DNA of 43,998 bases from Halogranum amylolyticum (lineage in GTDB: Archaea; Halobacteriota; Halobacteria; Halobacteriales; Haloferacaceae), in contig NZ_FODV01000026.1 of NCBI RefSeq assembly GCF_900110465.1, forward strand, positions 1 to 43,998, given 5' to 3'. Under the pieces are notes generated by a model. The model saw only the letters and a list, made by a program, of their open reading frames with translations. It was not told the DNA's origin and did no database searches. Below are positions 16,882 through 24,739 of the stretch, piece by piece (positions within the stretch are counted from its first letter, which is position 1; each line of letters starts with the position of its first letter). The position numbers and the translations under genes are program-made.

Positions 16882-18872
16882 TGGTCGACCCCCTTGGTGA
16901 ACGGGAGACGTTTCCCGCTCGTCACCATCTTCTCGGCGACGAAGATGCCGAGGAACACGAGCGTGCCGGCGAGTTTTACCAACTGCCCCGGGTAGACCAT
17001 CACGAAGACACCCATGGCGGTCATGAACAGCCGAAGCAGGATGCGACGTCCAGCGCGCATCTCAAAGGGGTAGTTGAGCCCGTAGATCATCATGATACCG
17101 CCCATCAGCACCAACGTCCCCGCGACGAGACCGCCGATGGTGAGATCCATCGAAATCATCGCTGGGTTGTAGACGAAGGCGATAGGGAGGATGAACAGCG
17201 GTGCGGAAATCTTGATAGCCGCGCCACAGACACGCCAGAAGTTCGCGCCAGCGATACCGGCGGTGACCACCGCCGCCGTGGCAACTGGTGGTGTGATTCC
17301 AGCCAGGATGGCGGCGTAGAACACGGTATAGTGAGCCGTGATGTCCGGGATGCCGAAATCGGCGACGAGCGTCGGTGCGATAAGAATCGCGACGATGACG
17401 TACGCGGCGACCGTCGGCATGCCGACACCCATCAGGATGGCCACCAGCATCGCGAGGAGAACGGCGAACAGCAGCACGCCGCCCGAAAGGTCGATCAACA
17501 GGAGTGCAATCTTGTTCGGGACGCCCGTGACACTGAAGATGTCGATAACGCCGTTGACCGCCACGAGGATGATGGCGATAGGTGCGAGGATGATGGCACC
17601 CCGGCGGAACCCGCGGACAGTGTTTCGAAGTTGGTCGACGAACTCGGTCGTCGGCGACGTGTCCGAGCGGTCGACTAATCGTTGAATTACGGGGACAGTG
17701 ACGCCGCAGATGACCATCGAGACGATCGTCCATAGTGCCGAGGTCATCACCGTAAACTGAGCGACGCCCAGCAGGTAAATAAGCACGAGGAACGGGATAC
17801 CGAACCGGACGGTCTCGAACAGTTTCTGTTTCGTCGAGAGTTCGTCGTCGAAGAACTCTGAGAAGTCCATCTCCTGACTACTGGAGTCGCTGATCGCGAC
17901 GTAGTGGACTGCAATACCGATGCAGGCGACGAGTATCGCTGCTGGGATGAGACCGGCAGTGACGATGTCGAGGTAGGCGACTTGCAGGTACGAGGCCATC
18001 ACGAACGCCGAGGCACCCATGACCGGCGGGAGCACTTGCCCCGATGTTGACGCGACCGCCTCGATACCGGCGGCTCGATGCGGTGCCATCCCGCTGTCTT
18101 TCATCGTCGGAATCGTGAACGAACCGGTCATCGCAGCATTCGCCGTGTACGAGCCGTTGATAGACCCAATGACCGCGGACGCGAGCACGGCTGTCTGGGC
18201 GACGCCGGACTCGATGTACTTACCTGACTGGATGGCGACCCGGAGAATCAGGTCGAACGCACCGTAGCCGAACAGGAGTCCGGCGTAGAGCAGGAACGGA
18301 GCGATCCACGCGGCGGTCAGCTGCGTCAGGCTCCCGTAGAACCCGTAGAGGTCGGTGACGAGCGACTGCAGAAGTGTCAATTCCGTCATTCCCCCGTGGT
18401 TCAGGATACCCGGCGCGTAGTTGCCGTACACCCCATATATTATCGCGCCGCCAACGAGTCCGAGAAAGAGGTTCCCAAACTCGCGCCACGTGAGATAGAG
18501 GATCGAGAGGATGATGATCCGTGCCAGCATGTACTCGTGTTCAAGGGCGTACCCCTGCTGCATGACATACACCTGCGTAAAGTTCATCGTAAAGTAGACA
18601 GAGGCGCTGATGAGGATAACTGCTGCCGGCAGCAGCACCGCCGCATCGGTTCTGTCACCCTCTTCGAGCGCCTGTCGCGTCTGGTCAAGGGCGTACACGC
18701 TCAGGATTGCACCGACGAAAATGACGCCGTACTTTACACGCGACATATCCTGTGTGTACGCCCAGCCGAGAACGATGAGCCAGAACACAATCGCGCTGAC
18801 CGTGACACTCAGGTCTAACCCTCGAAGGGCACTCGTTACGAAACTACTCTGCTGCTCTGTGTTTGAACTCAT
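16878..18872 (-). CDS. TRAP transporter fused permease (TAXI type, DctQM fusion)
   Basis: A 664-aa integral membrane protein. The N-terminal third carries four to six helices typical of the small TRAP subunit, and the rest matches the DctM domain: ASAVIGSINGSYTANAAMTGSFTIP, VLPPVMGASAFVMASYL, LMGVGMPTVAAYVIVAILIAP and AILAGITPPVATAAVVTAGIAGANF. It works with the TAXI receptor encoded upstream (18934-20031) to import an organic acid with sodium or protons. The gene sits 61 bp after the receptor gene and overlaps the small membrane protein. Substrate unknown; the neighbours suggest a hydroxy, sugar or dicarboxylic acid. Confidence 0.92.
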   Translation of the reverse strand: MSSNTEQQSSFVTSALRGLDLSVTVSAIVFWLIVLGWAYTQDMSRVKYGVIFVGAILSVYALDQTRQALEEGDRTDAAVLLPAAVILISASVYFTMNFTQVYVMQQGYALEHEYMLARIIILSILYLTWREFGNLFLGLVGGAIIYGVYGNYAPGILNHGGMTELTLLQSLVTDLYGFYGSLTQLTAAWIAPFLLYAGLLFGYGAFDLILRVAIQSGKYIESGVAQTAVLASAVIGSINGSYTANAAMTGSFTIPTMKDSGMAPHRAAGIEAVASTSGQVLPPVMGASAFVMASYLQVAYLDIVTAGLIPAAILVACIGIAVHYVAISDSSSQEMDFSEFFDDELSTKQKLFETVRFGIPFLVLIYLLGVAQFTVMTSALWTIVSMVICGVTVPVIQRLVDRSDTSPTTEFVDQLRNTVRGFRRGAIILAPIAIILVAVNGVIDIFSVTGVPNKIALLLIDLSGGVLLFAVLLAMLVAILMGVGMPTVAAYVIVAILIAPTLVADFGIPDITAHYTVFYAAILAGITPPVATAAVVTAGIAGANFWRVCGAAIKISAPLFILPIAFVYNPAMISMDLTIGGLVAGTLVLMGGIMMIYGLNYPFEMRAGRRILLRLFMTAMGVFVMVYPGQLVKLAGTLVFLGIFVAEKMVTSGKRLPFTKGVDQ

Positions 18873-18933
18873 TGTATATCTTTGGTGGTCAGTCTGTCGA
18901 AAAGGCGAGTTTCACAGATGTTTCGGGTTCTGC

Positions 18934-20031
18934 TTACTTACCGACCGAGAGATTATCGTCCCACGCGTCGTTCTCTTTGTAGTACTTCGCCGCACCGGGG
19001 TGGACCGGAATCCGCTTCCGCGCAGAGCCAAGCATATCCGACGTTGACTCGAAGTCGTTGAACTGTTGTTCCGCTTCGTTGACTGCGTCGTTGTGCTCGT
19101 CGACGACGCGACAGAGTTCGTACACTGCGTCCTCGCTCGCTTCCGGTGTGAACGTGTAGTTGACCTCGAGGTCCCACGTGAACACTTGGTCGGTCTGGAT
19201 GTCCTGTTGCATGCCCCACTCGTCGACGGAAATTTCCGAGGAGCCAGCACCGGCGTACGACTCGATAGACTGTTTAAGCGCGTCGGTTGGTTCGACGTAG
19301 TGGACGTCGACACGGGCGTCGTACTCCGTCACCCAGCCAGTGTAGCCGGCACCGGGAGTTCCGTACGCGATGGCGGCGTCGATTCGCCCCTCCTCCATCG
19401 CCCCCGGCGCGTCGCCGACACCCATGTTCTGGATGTTCATCTTGTCGTAGATTCCCTTCGTCGGCTTCTGGGACCAGACGTCGAGCGTCGTCGCCCGTGT
19501 CGAGTAGCCCGGTTCTGCCGGATAAACATTCTTGCCAGCGAGGTCATCGAACGTCTCGATGCCGGTCCCGTTGCGGGCAACAACGTAGATACTGTATGGG
19601 AACGCGTAGAACCCGTAGTAGGGTATCTCGTCGACCGACTTCTCGGCGAAGCTTCCACGGTCGTCGAGTGCCTTGGTTAGTGAGTTGTTGTCGGTGATCC
19701 CACCGTTGAACTGGTCCTGTGCCATCCGGTAAATAGTTCCGACGTACCCCGGGCTCTCTACGGTCGAGTAGCTCAGTTCGTCACTGTTCTGACTGACCGC
19801 CCGCTCGACAGCGAGTCCGACGTTCTTTGTCCCACCCGCAGAGGTACCGACGCGGAGCGACATGCTGCCGCCGCCGCCATTACTGTCTCCACTGCTGCCG
19901 TCCCCTGACGCGTTTCCATCAGACGACCCACCGTCGCCTCCGCTACCACTGGTGCAGCCAGCAAAACCAGCGATACTCGCAGTTGCGGCTCCATACAAGA
20001 ACTTCCGGCGGTGTATGCTATCATCGACCAT
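18934..20031 (-). CDS. TAXI-family TRAP transporter solute receptor, Tat lipoprotein
   Basis: A 365-aa receptor. The N-terminus has a twin-arginine motif (HRRKFLYGAA) and a lipobox (IAGFAGC), followed by a Gly/Ser/Asp linker to about residue 55, as in haloarchaeal Tat-exported lipoproteins. The mature part is a TAXI domain (LRVGTSAGGT, YSTVESPGYVGTIYRMA, PYYGFYAFPYSIYVVARNG, KNVYPAEPGYSTR). It binds the substrate outside the membrane and delivers it to the fused permease encoded next. A TATA-like GATATAAG lies near 20078, giving a leader of roughly 20 nt. Confidence 0.92.
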   Translation of the reverse strand: MVDDSIHRRKFLYGAATASIAGFAGCTSGSGGDGGSSDGNASGDGSSGDSNGGGGSMSLRVGTSAGGTKNVGLAVERAVSQNSDELSYSTVESPGYVGTIYRMAQDQFNGGITDNNSLTKALDDRGSFAEKSVDEIPYYGFYAFPYSIYVVARNGTGIETFDDLAGKNVYPAEPGYSTRATTLDVWSQKPTKGIYDKMNIQNMGVGDAPGAMEEGRIDAAIAYGTPGAGYTGWVTEYDARVDVHYVEPTDALKQSIESYAGAGSSEISVDEWGMQQDIQTDQVFTWDLEVNYTFTPEASEDAVYELCRVVDEHNDAVNEAEQQFNDFESTSDMLGSARKRIPVHPGAAKYYKENDAWDDNLSVGK

Positions 20032-20166
20032 TATTGTCTTTAGTTAGCATTGGTGACTATCTCAGTCGAGGACTTATATCTTTTGATTGAGCGGGCTACT
20101 GGTCTCTTGGTAAGAAACCATCTGGGTAGCGTCCCGGGAGGAAACGTAAATGGCCACGGCAGTAAT

Positions 20167-20988
20167 CTACCGAACGACCGGTGCAGTCACGGAGCCGATC
20201 GATTCCACGGCAGTCCGTACATCGTCACCTGGTTCGATGGGCCACGCACCTGGGGTTCCAGTACTTATCAGGTCGCCGGGCTGCAGCGTCATAATTTTCG
20301 AGTGGAACGAAATGAGCTCAGCCGGTGAGAACAGCATGTTCTTGATTTGGTTCTCGGCTCGCACCTCGTCGTTGATGATCGTCTGCACCGTCAGGTCCTC
20401 GAAGTCGGTTCGTTCCTCGGGAACGACGATAGCCGGTCCGACGACGATGAAGGAGTCGTAACTCTTCGACCGGGTCAAGAACCGCGGGTTCCGCTGGAGG
20501 ACGTCCTCCGCGGTCATGTCGATGACGGGCAGATAGCCGGCGACGACGTTGTCGACGTCCGCCTCGTCGACGTCCCGACACGTCCGACCGAGGACGACTC
20601 CCAACTCGCCCTCGGCGGTCACCCGCTCGGACTGCGACGTCGGCGGGAGACGTATCGGACCACCTGGACCGGTGAGCGCCGTCGACGGTTTCATGAAACT
20701 CGCCGGCTCCGTCGGTCGATCCTCGTCGAGGTCGCCGGCGTGTTCCTCGTAGTTCAGTCCAATACCCCAGAGCTTCCCGAATTGTTCGAGCGGTAGCCCA
20801 AACGAGATTGTCTCTGCCGGTACTCGCTCTGCCGTCGCGTCGTCGATGTCGCCGAGCGTCTCGTCTGCGGCGTGCGGAAGAGCGTCAGAGATGCTGTCAA
20901 ATTCAGGGTGGACTGACTGAAGGTCGACGAACCCCGCCTCGTCGCCGAGCAGCGGCCGACCCGTTACTGTCCGCGCGAGGAACTTCAT
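20167..20988 (-). CDS. Fumarylacetoacetate hydrolase (FAH) family protein
   Basis: A 273-aa enzyme. The FAH fold is shown by WGIGLNYEEHAGD, FMKPSTALTGPGGPI, the metal site AEGELGVVLGRTCR (E-x-E) with a further Asp in VIDMTAED, and the C-terminal LQPGDLISTGTPGAWPIEPGD. Members cleave acylpyruvates or 2-keto-3-deoxy sugar acids, or dehydrate and decarboxylate 2-oxo acids. It is the last gene of an SDR-cupin-FAH run, with a 4-nt overlap to the cupin gene. In this context, next to enolase-superfamily dehydratase-like enzymes, a role on a 2-keto-3-deoxy acid is plausible but not proven. Confidence 0.88.
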   Translation of the reverse strand: MKFLARTVTGRPLLGDEAGFVDLQSVHPEFDSISDALPHAADETLGDIDDATAERVPAETISFGLPLEQFGKLWGIGLNYEEHAGDLDEDRPTEPASFMKPSTALTGPGGPIRLPPTSQSERVTAEGELGVVLGRTCRDVDEADVDNVVAGYLPVIDMTAEDVLQRNPRFLTRSKSYDSFIVVGPAIVVPEERTDFEDLTVQTIINDEVRAENQIKNMLFSPAELISFHSKIMTLQPGDLISTGTPGAWPIEPGDDVRTAVESIGSVTAPVVR

Positions 20989-21332
20989 TCCTCGCGCTCC
21001 GTCCAGAAGTCGAACGACCGGCCGGGAGCGAACACGTCCAAGCCGACGGCGAACTCGTTACCCGTGTTCTCGACGCGGTGTGGTTCGTCTGACTCGAGGA
21101 GCACCGAGTCGTACTGCTGGAGCGTGACGGAGTCGTCCTCGGTGGCGACGGTGAGCTCGCCCTGGAGGCAGAGACAGACTTGCTCGTTCTCGTGGTCGTG
21201 CATCGGCGAAGAGTGGCCCGGGGGCTTCTCGAACCACTCGAAGCTGAACTGGTCGCTCCCGGCCATCGAGACGCGCCGCCACTCGTCTTCGGGTTCGTAC
21301 GTCTCGGCGTCGTCAAACGGAACAGGCTTCAT
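20985..21332 (-). CDS. Small cupin-domain protein
   Basis: A 115-aa single cupin. The metal-binding motif 1 is PGHSSPMHDHENEQ (H45, H47, E50) and motif 2 is near SDEPHRVENTG, giving a likely third His. Small cupins act as isomerases, decarboxylases or lyases for sugar acids and hydroxy acids, or as binding proteins. It overlaps the SDR gene upstream and the FAH gene downstream by 4 nt each, so the three are co-translated and very likely work in one pathway. The exact reaction is open. Confidence 0.85.
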   Translation of the reverse strand: MKPVPFDDAETYEPEDEWRRVSMAGSDQFSFEWFEKPPGHSSPMHDHENEQVCLCLQGELTVATEDDSVTLQQYDSVLLESDEPHRVENTGNEFAVGLDVFAPGRSFDFWTEREE

Positions 21333-22117
21333 AAGTTCGCTCCCGTGGAGCCGCCGTCGATGGGAATCGCGGTGCCGTTGATGTAGCCCGACTGCGGCGA
21401 GGAGAGGAACGCGACGGTGTTCCCCAACTCCATCGGGTCGCCGATGCGTTCAAGCGGGTTCGTTCCCCAGTCAGCGAGTCCCTCCTCGTAGCTGTCGTAG
21501 TCGCCGCGGTCGACGGCAGCCTCGACGAGGTCGCGAATTCGGGATGTCTCGTGTGGGCCGGGAAGCACAGCGTTCGACCGGATGTCGGGGGCGAACTCCT
21601 TTGAGAGCGTCTTCTCCAGTCCGATGACGCCCATCCGGACGGAATTCGAGAGCACGAGGCTGTCGATAGCCTCCTTCACGCTTCGCGAGGTAATCGTCAC
21701 GATGGTTCCGCCGCCGTCCTCCTTCAGGTATGGCTCGGCCGCACGCGCGAGACGGACGACGCTCATCACGAGCAGGTCGTACGCATGTTCCCAGTCGTCA
21801 TCGTCGGTCTCAAGGAACGCGCCGGAGGGCGGTCCGCCGGCGGAGGTAACAAGGTGATCAAGTCGGCCGAACGTCTCTACCGTCTCGTCGACGAGTCGCT
21901 GGATGTCGTCAGGGTTCGTGAGGTCTCCGGAGACAGCGAGGACGTCGCCGCTTCCGATGTCGTCTACTTCGGCCTCCGCCTCGGCGAGCCGTTCCTCGTC
22001 ACGTCCGTTGATGACCACGTGTACACCTTCGCGAGCGAGTGCCTTCGCCGACGCCTTACCGAGTCCACTGGACGACGCGGTGACCAGTGCGACGTTCCCG
22101 TCTATCTGTAGGTCCAT
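21329..22117 (-). CDS. SDR-family oxidoreductase lacking the usual Tyr-x3-Lys pair
   Basis: A 262-aa Rossmann protein. The cofactor motif is VALVTASSSGLGKASAKAL (residues 9-27), with a Ser-containing TITSRS near 140-145, and a C-terminus GYINGTAIPIDGGSTG typical of SDRs. At the place of the catalytic Tyr-x3-Lys it reads LVLSNSVRMGVIG (about 154-166), with neither residue. A subgroup of SDRs with SNSVR in this position exists, so the protein may use other residues or another reaction. Co-translated with the cupin and FAH genes. It may oxidise or reduce a hydroxy-acid intermediate. Confidence 0.85.
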   Translation of the reverse strand: MDLQIDGNVALVTASSSGLGKASAKALAREGVHVVINGRDEERLAEAEAEVDDIGSGDVLAVSGDLTNPDDIQRLVDETVETFGRLDHLVTSAGGPPSGAFLETDDDDWEHAYDLLVMSVVRLARAAEPYLKEDGGGTIVTITSRSVKEAIDSLVLSNSVRMGVIGLEKTLSKEFAPDIRSNAVLPGPHETSRIRDLVEAAVDRGDYDSYEEGLADWGTNPLERIGDPMELGNTVAFLSSPQSGYINGTAIPIDGGSTGANL

Positions 22118-22224
22118 GTCACCAATAATCAGGATGATGTTGAAAACGTTTCCGAAGGGGGCGGTCTCTTACCTCATTGATAAGTGTACGACTGCCCCAC
22201 TTGCGGCGCATTACCCTCACCGCT

Positions 22225-23538
22225 CTACGGTCGGTCGTTGTTCCACGCCTCGAACGACGCCGTCCCGTCTTCGTACGCGAGTCGTTCGCGGGCGACGACC
22301 TGTGCTGTCGCCGGCAGTTCGTCGATGAGTGCCTCCGAGATACGGAACTCGGTCAAATCCTGTGTGTTCCGTATCCAGACGACTCTGACCGCCTCCGGGT
22401 CGTACCCACCGAGGGCGACCAACGAGGCGCGAATCGCGAACTCGTCGTCGGGCGCGACGACTGGGAGCTGTATCTTCGCGATGGACCCGCTCGTCAGCGC
22501 GTTCGCGTACGCTTTCTGGAGGTCAAGTTGGTTGATCGCGGCTTGACGCGTCATATCTGCTAGACCGACACCGTTTCCGTTCCCTTTCGTCTTCTCGGTC
22601 AACCCTCTGACGTAGAGTAGCTTGACGTTCGGCGTCTCGGGGTCGGGGGCGTTCAACACGCGGTACCGACCGATGACGTTCGTATCCATCCCGGCGCCGG
22701 AGATCTCCTTGCCGAGTTCGTCGACGACGAGGAAGTCGACGTCGTCGAACGGGAGTGTCGGCATCTCGTCGTACGCCCACTCCAACAGTGCGGGCTCCCT
22801 GTCGGTGAACGACTCTCCTTCGACGCTTTCGACGTGCGCCGTCTCCTCCTCGAAGTTCTCGACGAGGGCGACACCCGCCAGCAATGGGACCGCCTCCCTG
22901 ATGACGTCGAGCGCCGCTTCGAGCGTCTCGACGTACCCCTCTTTGATGGCCGTCGAGTGGAAACTCTTCGCGCCACGCTGTTTGCCGAGGCCAACGACGG
23001 TCATCTTCGAGAGCCCGCTCTCGATCGGGCCGGTAAAGTTCGTGTGCGCCTTCACGCGGTTGACGACGACGACAGCGTCAGCGTCGAGTGCCGCTGTCGA
23101 GAAGTGGACGGTCGTCGGTGTCTCGCCGACCGTCACGGTCTCCAACTCTCGTGTCTCCATCGTCGCGTCGATAGGTGCGTCCACGCTCGCTTCGGTAATT
23201 CCCAGTGCAGCGAGTACCTCACGCTGCCCTGCTGCCGTCGCGCCGCCGTGGCTTCCCATCGCGGGGACGACCACCGGCTCGAACCCCCGGTCGTCGAGTG
23301 TCGACACTACAGCGCGGACGACCTCGTCGAGTGCGTGAATTCCTCTGCTCCCAACGCCGACCGCGACTCTCGCGCCGGGGTCGAGTGTTGACAGGGTGAG
23401 ATCGGCGACCTCGGACCGTGCGGCGGCCGCGGGGTCGTCGATCCGCGTCGTCTCCGGTTCGTACCGGACACGGGCAAACGACGGCAATGGCTGCGGTTCG
23501 ATGAGATCGTCCAGGTCACTCCGACTGGGGAATTCCAT
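22225..23538 (-). CDS. LarA-like protein (lactate racemase-domain superfamily)
   Basis: A 437-aa member of the lactate-racemase (DUF2088) superfamily, whose characterised members racemise or epimerise 2-hydroxy acids with a nickel-pincer cofactor. Family features are VAVGVGSRGIH, VVVPAMGSHGGATAAGQ, VVVNRVKAHTNFTGPIESGLSK and VVGLGKQRGAKSFH. His and Lys residues in VKAHT and the GSHGG His are candidate cofactor ligands, but I could not align them with LarA. The start at 23538 is chosen because a box at 23560-23570 is centred 27 nt upstream; an ATG at 23565 is possible, and the frame runs open to 23733 into the divergent gene. No larB, larC or larE is seen in the window. It is upstream of and on the same strand as SDR-cupin-FAH. 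Confidence 0.8.
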   Translation of the reverse strand: MEFPSRSDLDDLIEPQPLPSFARVRYEPETTRIDDPAAAARSEVADLTLSTLDPGARVAVGVGSRGIHALDEVVRAVVSTLDDRGFEPVVVPAMGSHGGATAAGQREVLAALGITEASVDAPIDATMETRELETVTVGETPTTVHFSTAALDADAVVVVNRVKAHTNFTGPIESGLSKMTVVGLGKQRGAKSFHSTAIKEGYVETLEAALDVIREAVPLLAGVALVENFEEETAHVESVEGESFTDREPALLEWAYDEMPTLPFDDVDFLVVDELGKEISGAGMDTNVIGRYRVLNAPDPETPNVKLLYVRGLTEKTKGNGNGVGLADMTRQAAINQLDLQKAYANALTSGSIAKIQLPVVAPDDEFAIRASLVALGGYDPEAVRVVWIRNTQDLTEFRISEALIDELPATAQVVARERLAYEDGTASFEAWNNDRP

Positions 23539-23559
23539 ACAGGTCTCTGTCACGCTATC

Positions 23560-23610
23560 GTACATATGTCCATTGGTAACAGTTGTTGCCGTGGGGTGAG
23601 GAAATTTATG
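23560..23610. promoter_or_regulatory. Divergent promoters of the LarA-like and enolase-superfamily genes
   Basis: TTTATG at 23605-23610 is centred 26-27 nt before the GTG at 23633 (+). On the other strand a CATATGTA-like box near 23560-23570 is centred 27 nt before the ATG at 23538 (-). Only 94 bp separate the two start codons, so one regulator could control both. Confidence 0.5.
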
Positions 23611-23632
23611 TGATAAACGCGCCGTTGCAGTC

Positions 23633-24739
23633 GTGAGAATCACACAGGTAGAGTCCTTTCCGGTGTCAATACCGCTGGAGTCGCCGGTCTCGTTCTCGAA
23701 CCGGACGCTGACGTACCGTGACCACGCCATCACGTACGTCCGGACCGAAGACGGGTTGGAGGGCGTCGGCTACTCGCTCGGCTACGAGGGTGCGGATCTC
23801 GTCGCTGCGGCGGTGGAGTCCCTCCTCGAACCGCTACTCGTGGGTGAAGACCCACGGGACACCGAACGACTCTGGCACGAGATGTACGACGGCAACGTCC
23901 AGATCGGACGTTCCGGGCTGTTGCTCCGTGCCATCTCGACGGTCGACATCGCGCTGTGGGACCTGAAGGCGAAAGCGGCAGCGCAACCACTGTACAAACT
24001 GCTCGGTGGCTACGCCGACGCGGTTCCGTCGTACGCGAGCGGCGGCTACTACCGCGACGACAAGGGCCATGAAGGGCTGCGCGCGGAGATACGCCGGTAT
24101 CTCGACGAGGGCCACGACACGGTCAAGATGAAGGTCGGCCGACGGTCGGTCGCCGAGGAGGTCGAGCGCGTCGCCGCGGTCCGCGACGAGGCCGGACCGA
24201 ACCGGCGGCTCCTCCTCGACGCCAACGGCGTCTGGTCGTCGTCGACGGAGGCCATCAGAGCGTGTCGTGCGTTCGAACCGTACGACCCGTACTTCATCGA
24301 AGAACCGGTGATGATAGACAAAGTCAATACGATGGCCGAGGTGAACGACGCGCTGTCGTACCCAGTCGCCACCGGCGAGTTAGAGGGGACGCGGCACCGC
24401 TTCGCCCGACTTCACGACAGCGGAGCGGCGACCATCCTGCAACCGGACGCGACGGTATGCGGAGGTATCACCGAGTGGCTCAAAATCGCGAACTACGCAG
24501 CGGCGTACGACGTCCCCATCGCGCCGCACTACAACTGGAACCTCCACGCGTCGCTACTCGGTGCCGTCGAGAACGGTCTGTTCATCGAATACTTCTACCG
24601 CGACATGGACGTGAAGGTGTTCGACGACATCGTCGTCGACCCGCTTCAGCCGGACGACGACGGGATGATTCCCCTCCCGGATACCCCCGGACACGGTGTA
24701 CAGCTAGACGAACGCGCCCTCCACAGATTCAGCCAATGA
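23633..24739 (+). CDS. Enolase-superfamily enzyme, mandelate racemase type (first of a coupled pair)
   Basis: A 368-aa protein with a GTG start, supported by the box at 23605-23610. The barrel residues of the mandelate racemase group are visible: K165-x-K167 (VKMKVGR), metal ligands D196 (LLLDANGVW), E223 (FIEEPV) and E249 (ATGELEG), and a D272/H299 pair (QPDATV, APHYNW). Such enzymes abstract the proton next to a carboxylate, mostly in acid-sugar dehydration or racemisation. Its stop overlaps the start of the next gene (ATGA). Substrate unknown; two enolase-type enzymes in one operon suggest successive steps or two epimeric substrates. Confidence 0.9.
   Translation: MRITQVESFPVSIPLESPVSFSNRTLTYRDHAITYVRTEDGLEGVGYSLGYEGADLVAAAVESLLEPLLVGEDPRDTERLWHEMYDGNVQIGRSGLLLRAISTVDIALWDLKAKAAAQPLYKLLGGYADAVPSYASGGYYRDDKGHEGLRAEIRRYLDEGHDTVKMKVGRRSVAEEVERVAAVRDEAGPNRRLLLDANGVWSSSTEAIRACRAFEPYDPYFIEEPVMIDKVNTMAEVNDALSYPVATGELEGTRHRFARLHDSGAATILQPDATVCGGITEWLKIANYAAAYDVPIAPHYNWNLHASLLGAVENGLFIEYFYRDMDVKVFDDIVVDPLQPDDDGMIPLPDTPGHGVQLDERALHRFSQ

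Noticed and set aside
16881..17678. 265-aa + strand frame opposite the TRAP permease
   Set aside because: Highly charged antisense shadow of a clear membrane protein gene.
23539..23733. Longer N-terminus of the LarA-like protein
   Set aside because: It would overlap the divergent gene and its promoter, and the added residues are not family-like.
24262..24735. Upstream extension of the second enolase-type gene
   Set aside because: It is a shadow frame inside the first enolase-type gene; the ATGA overlap at 24736 and the family N-terminus fix the start.
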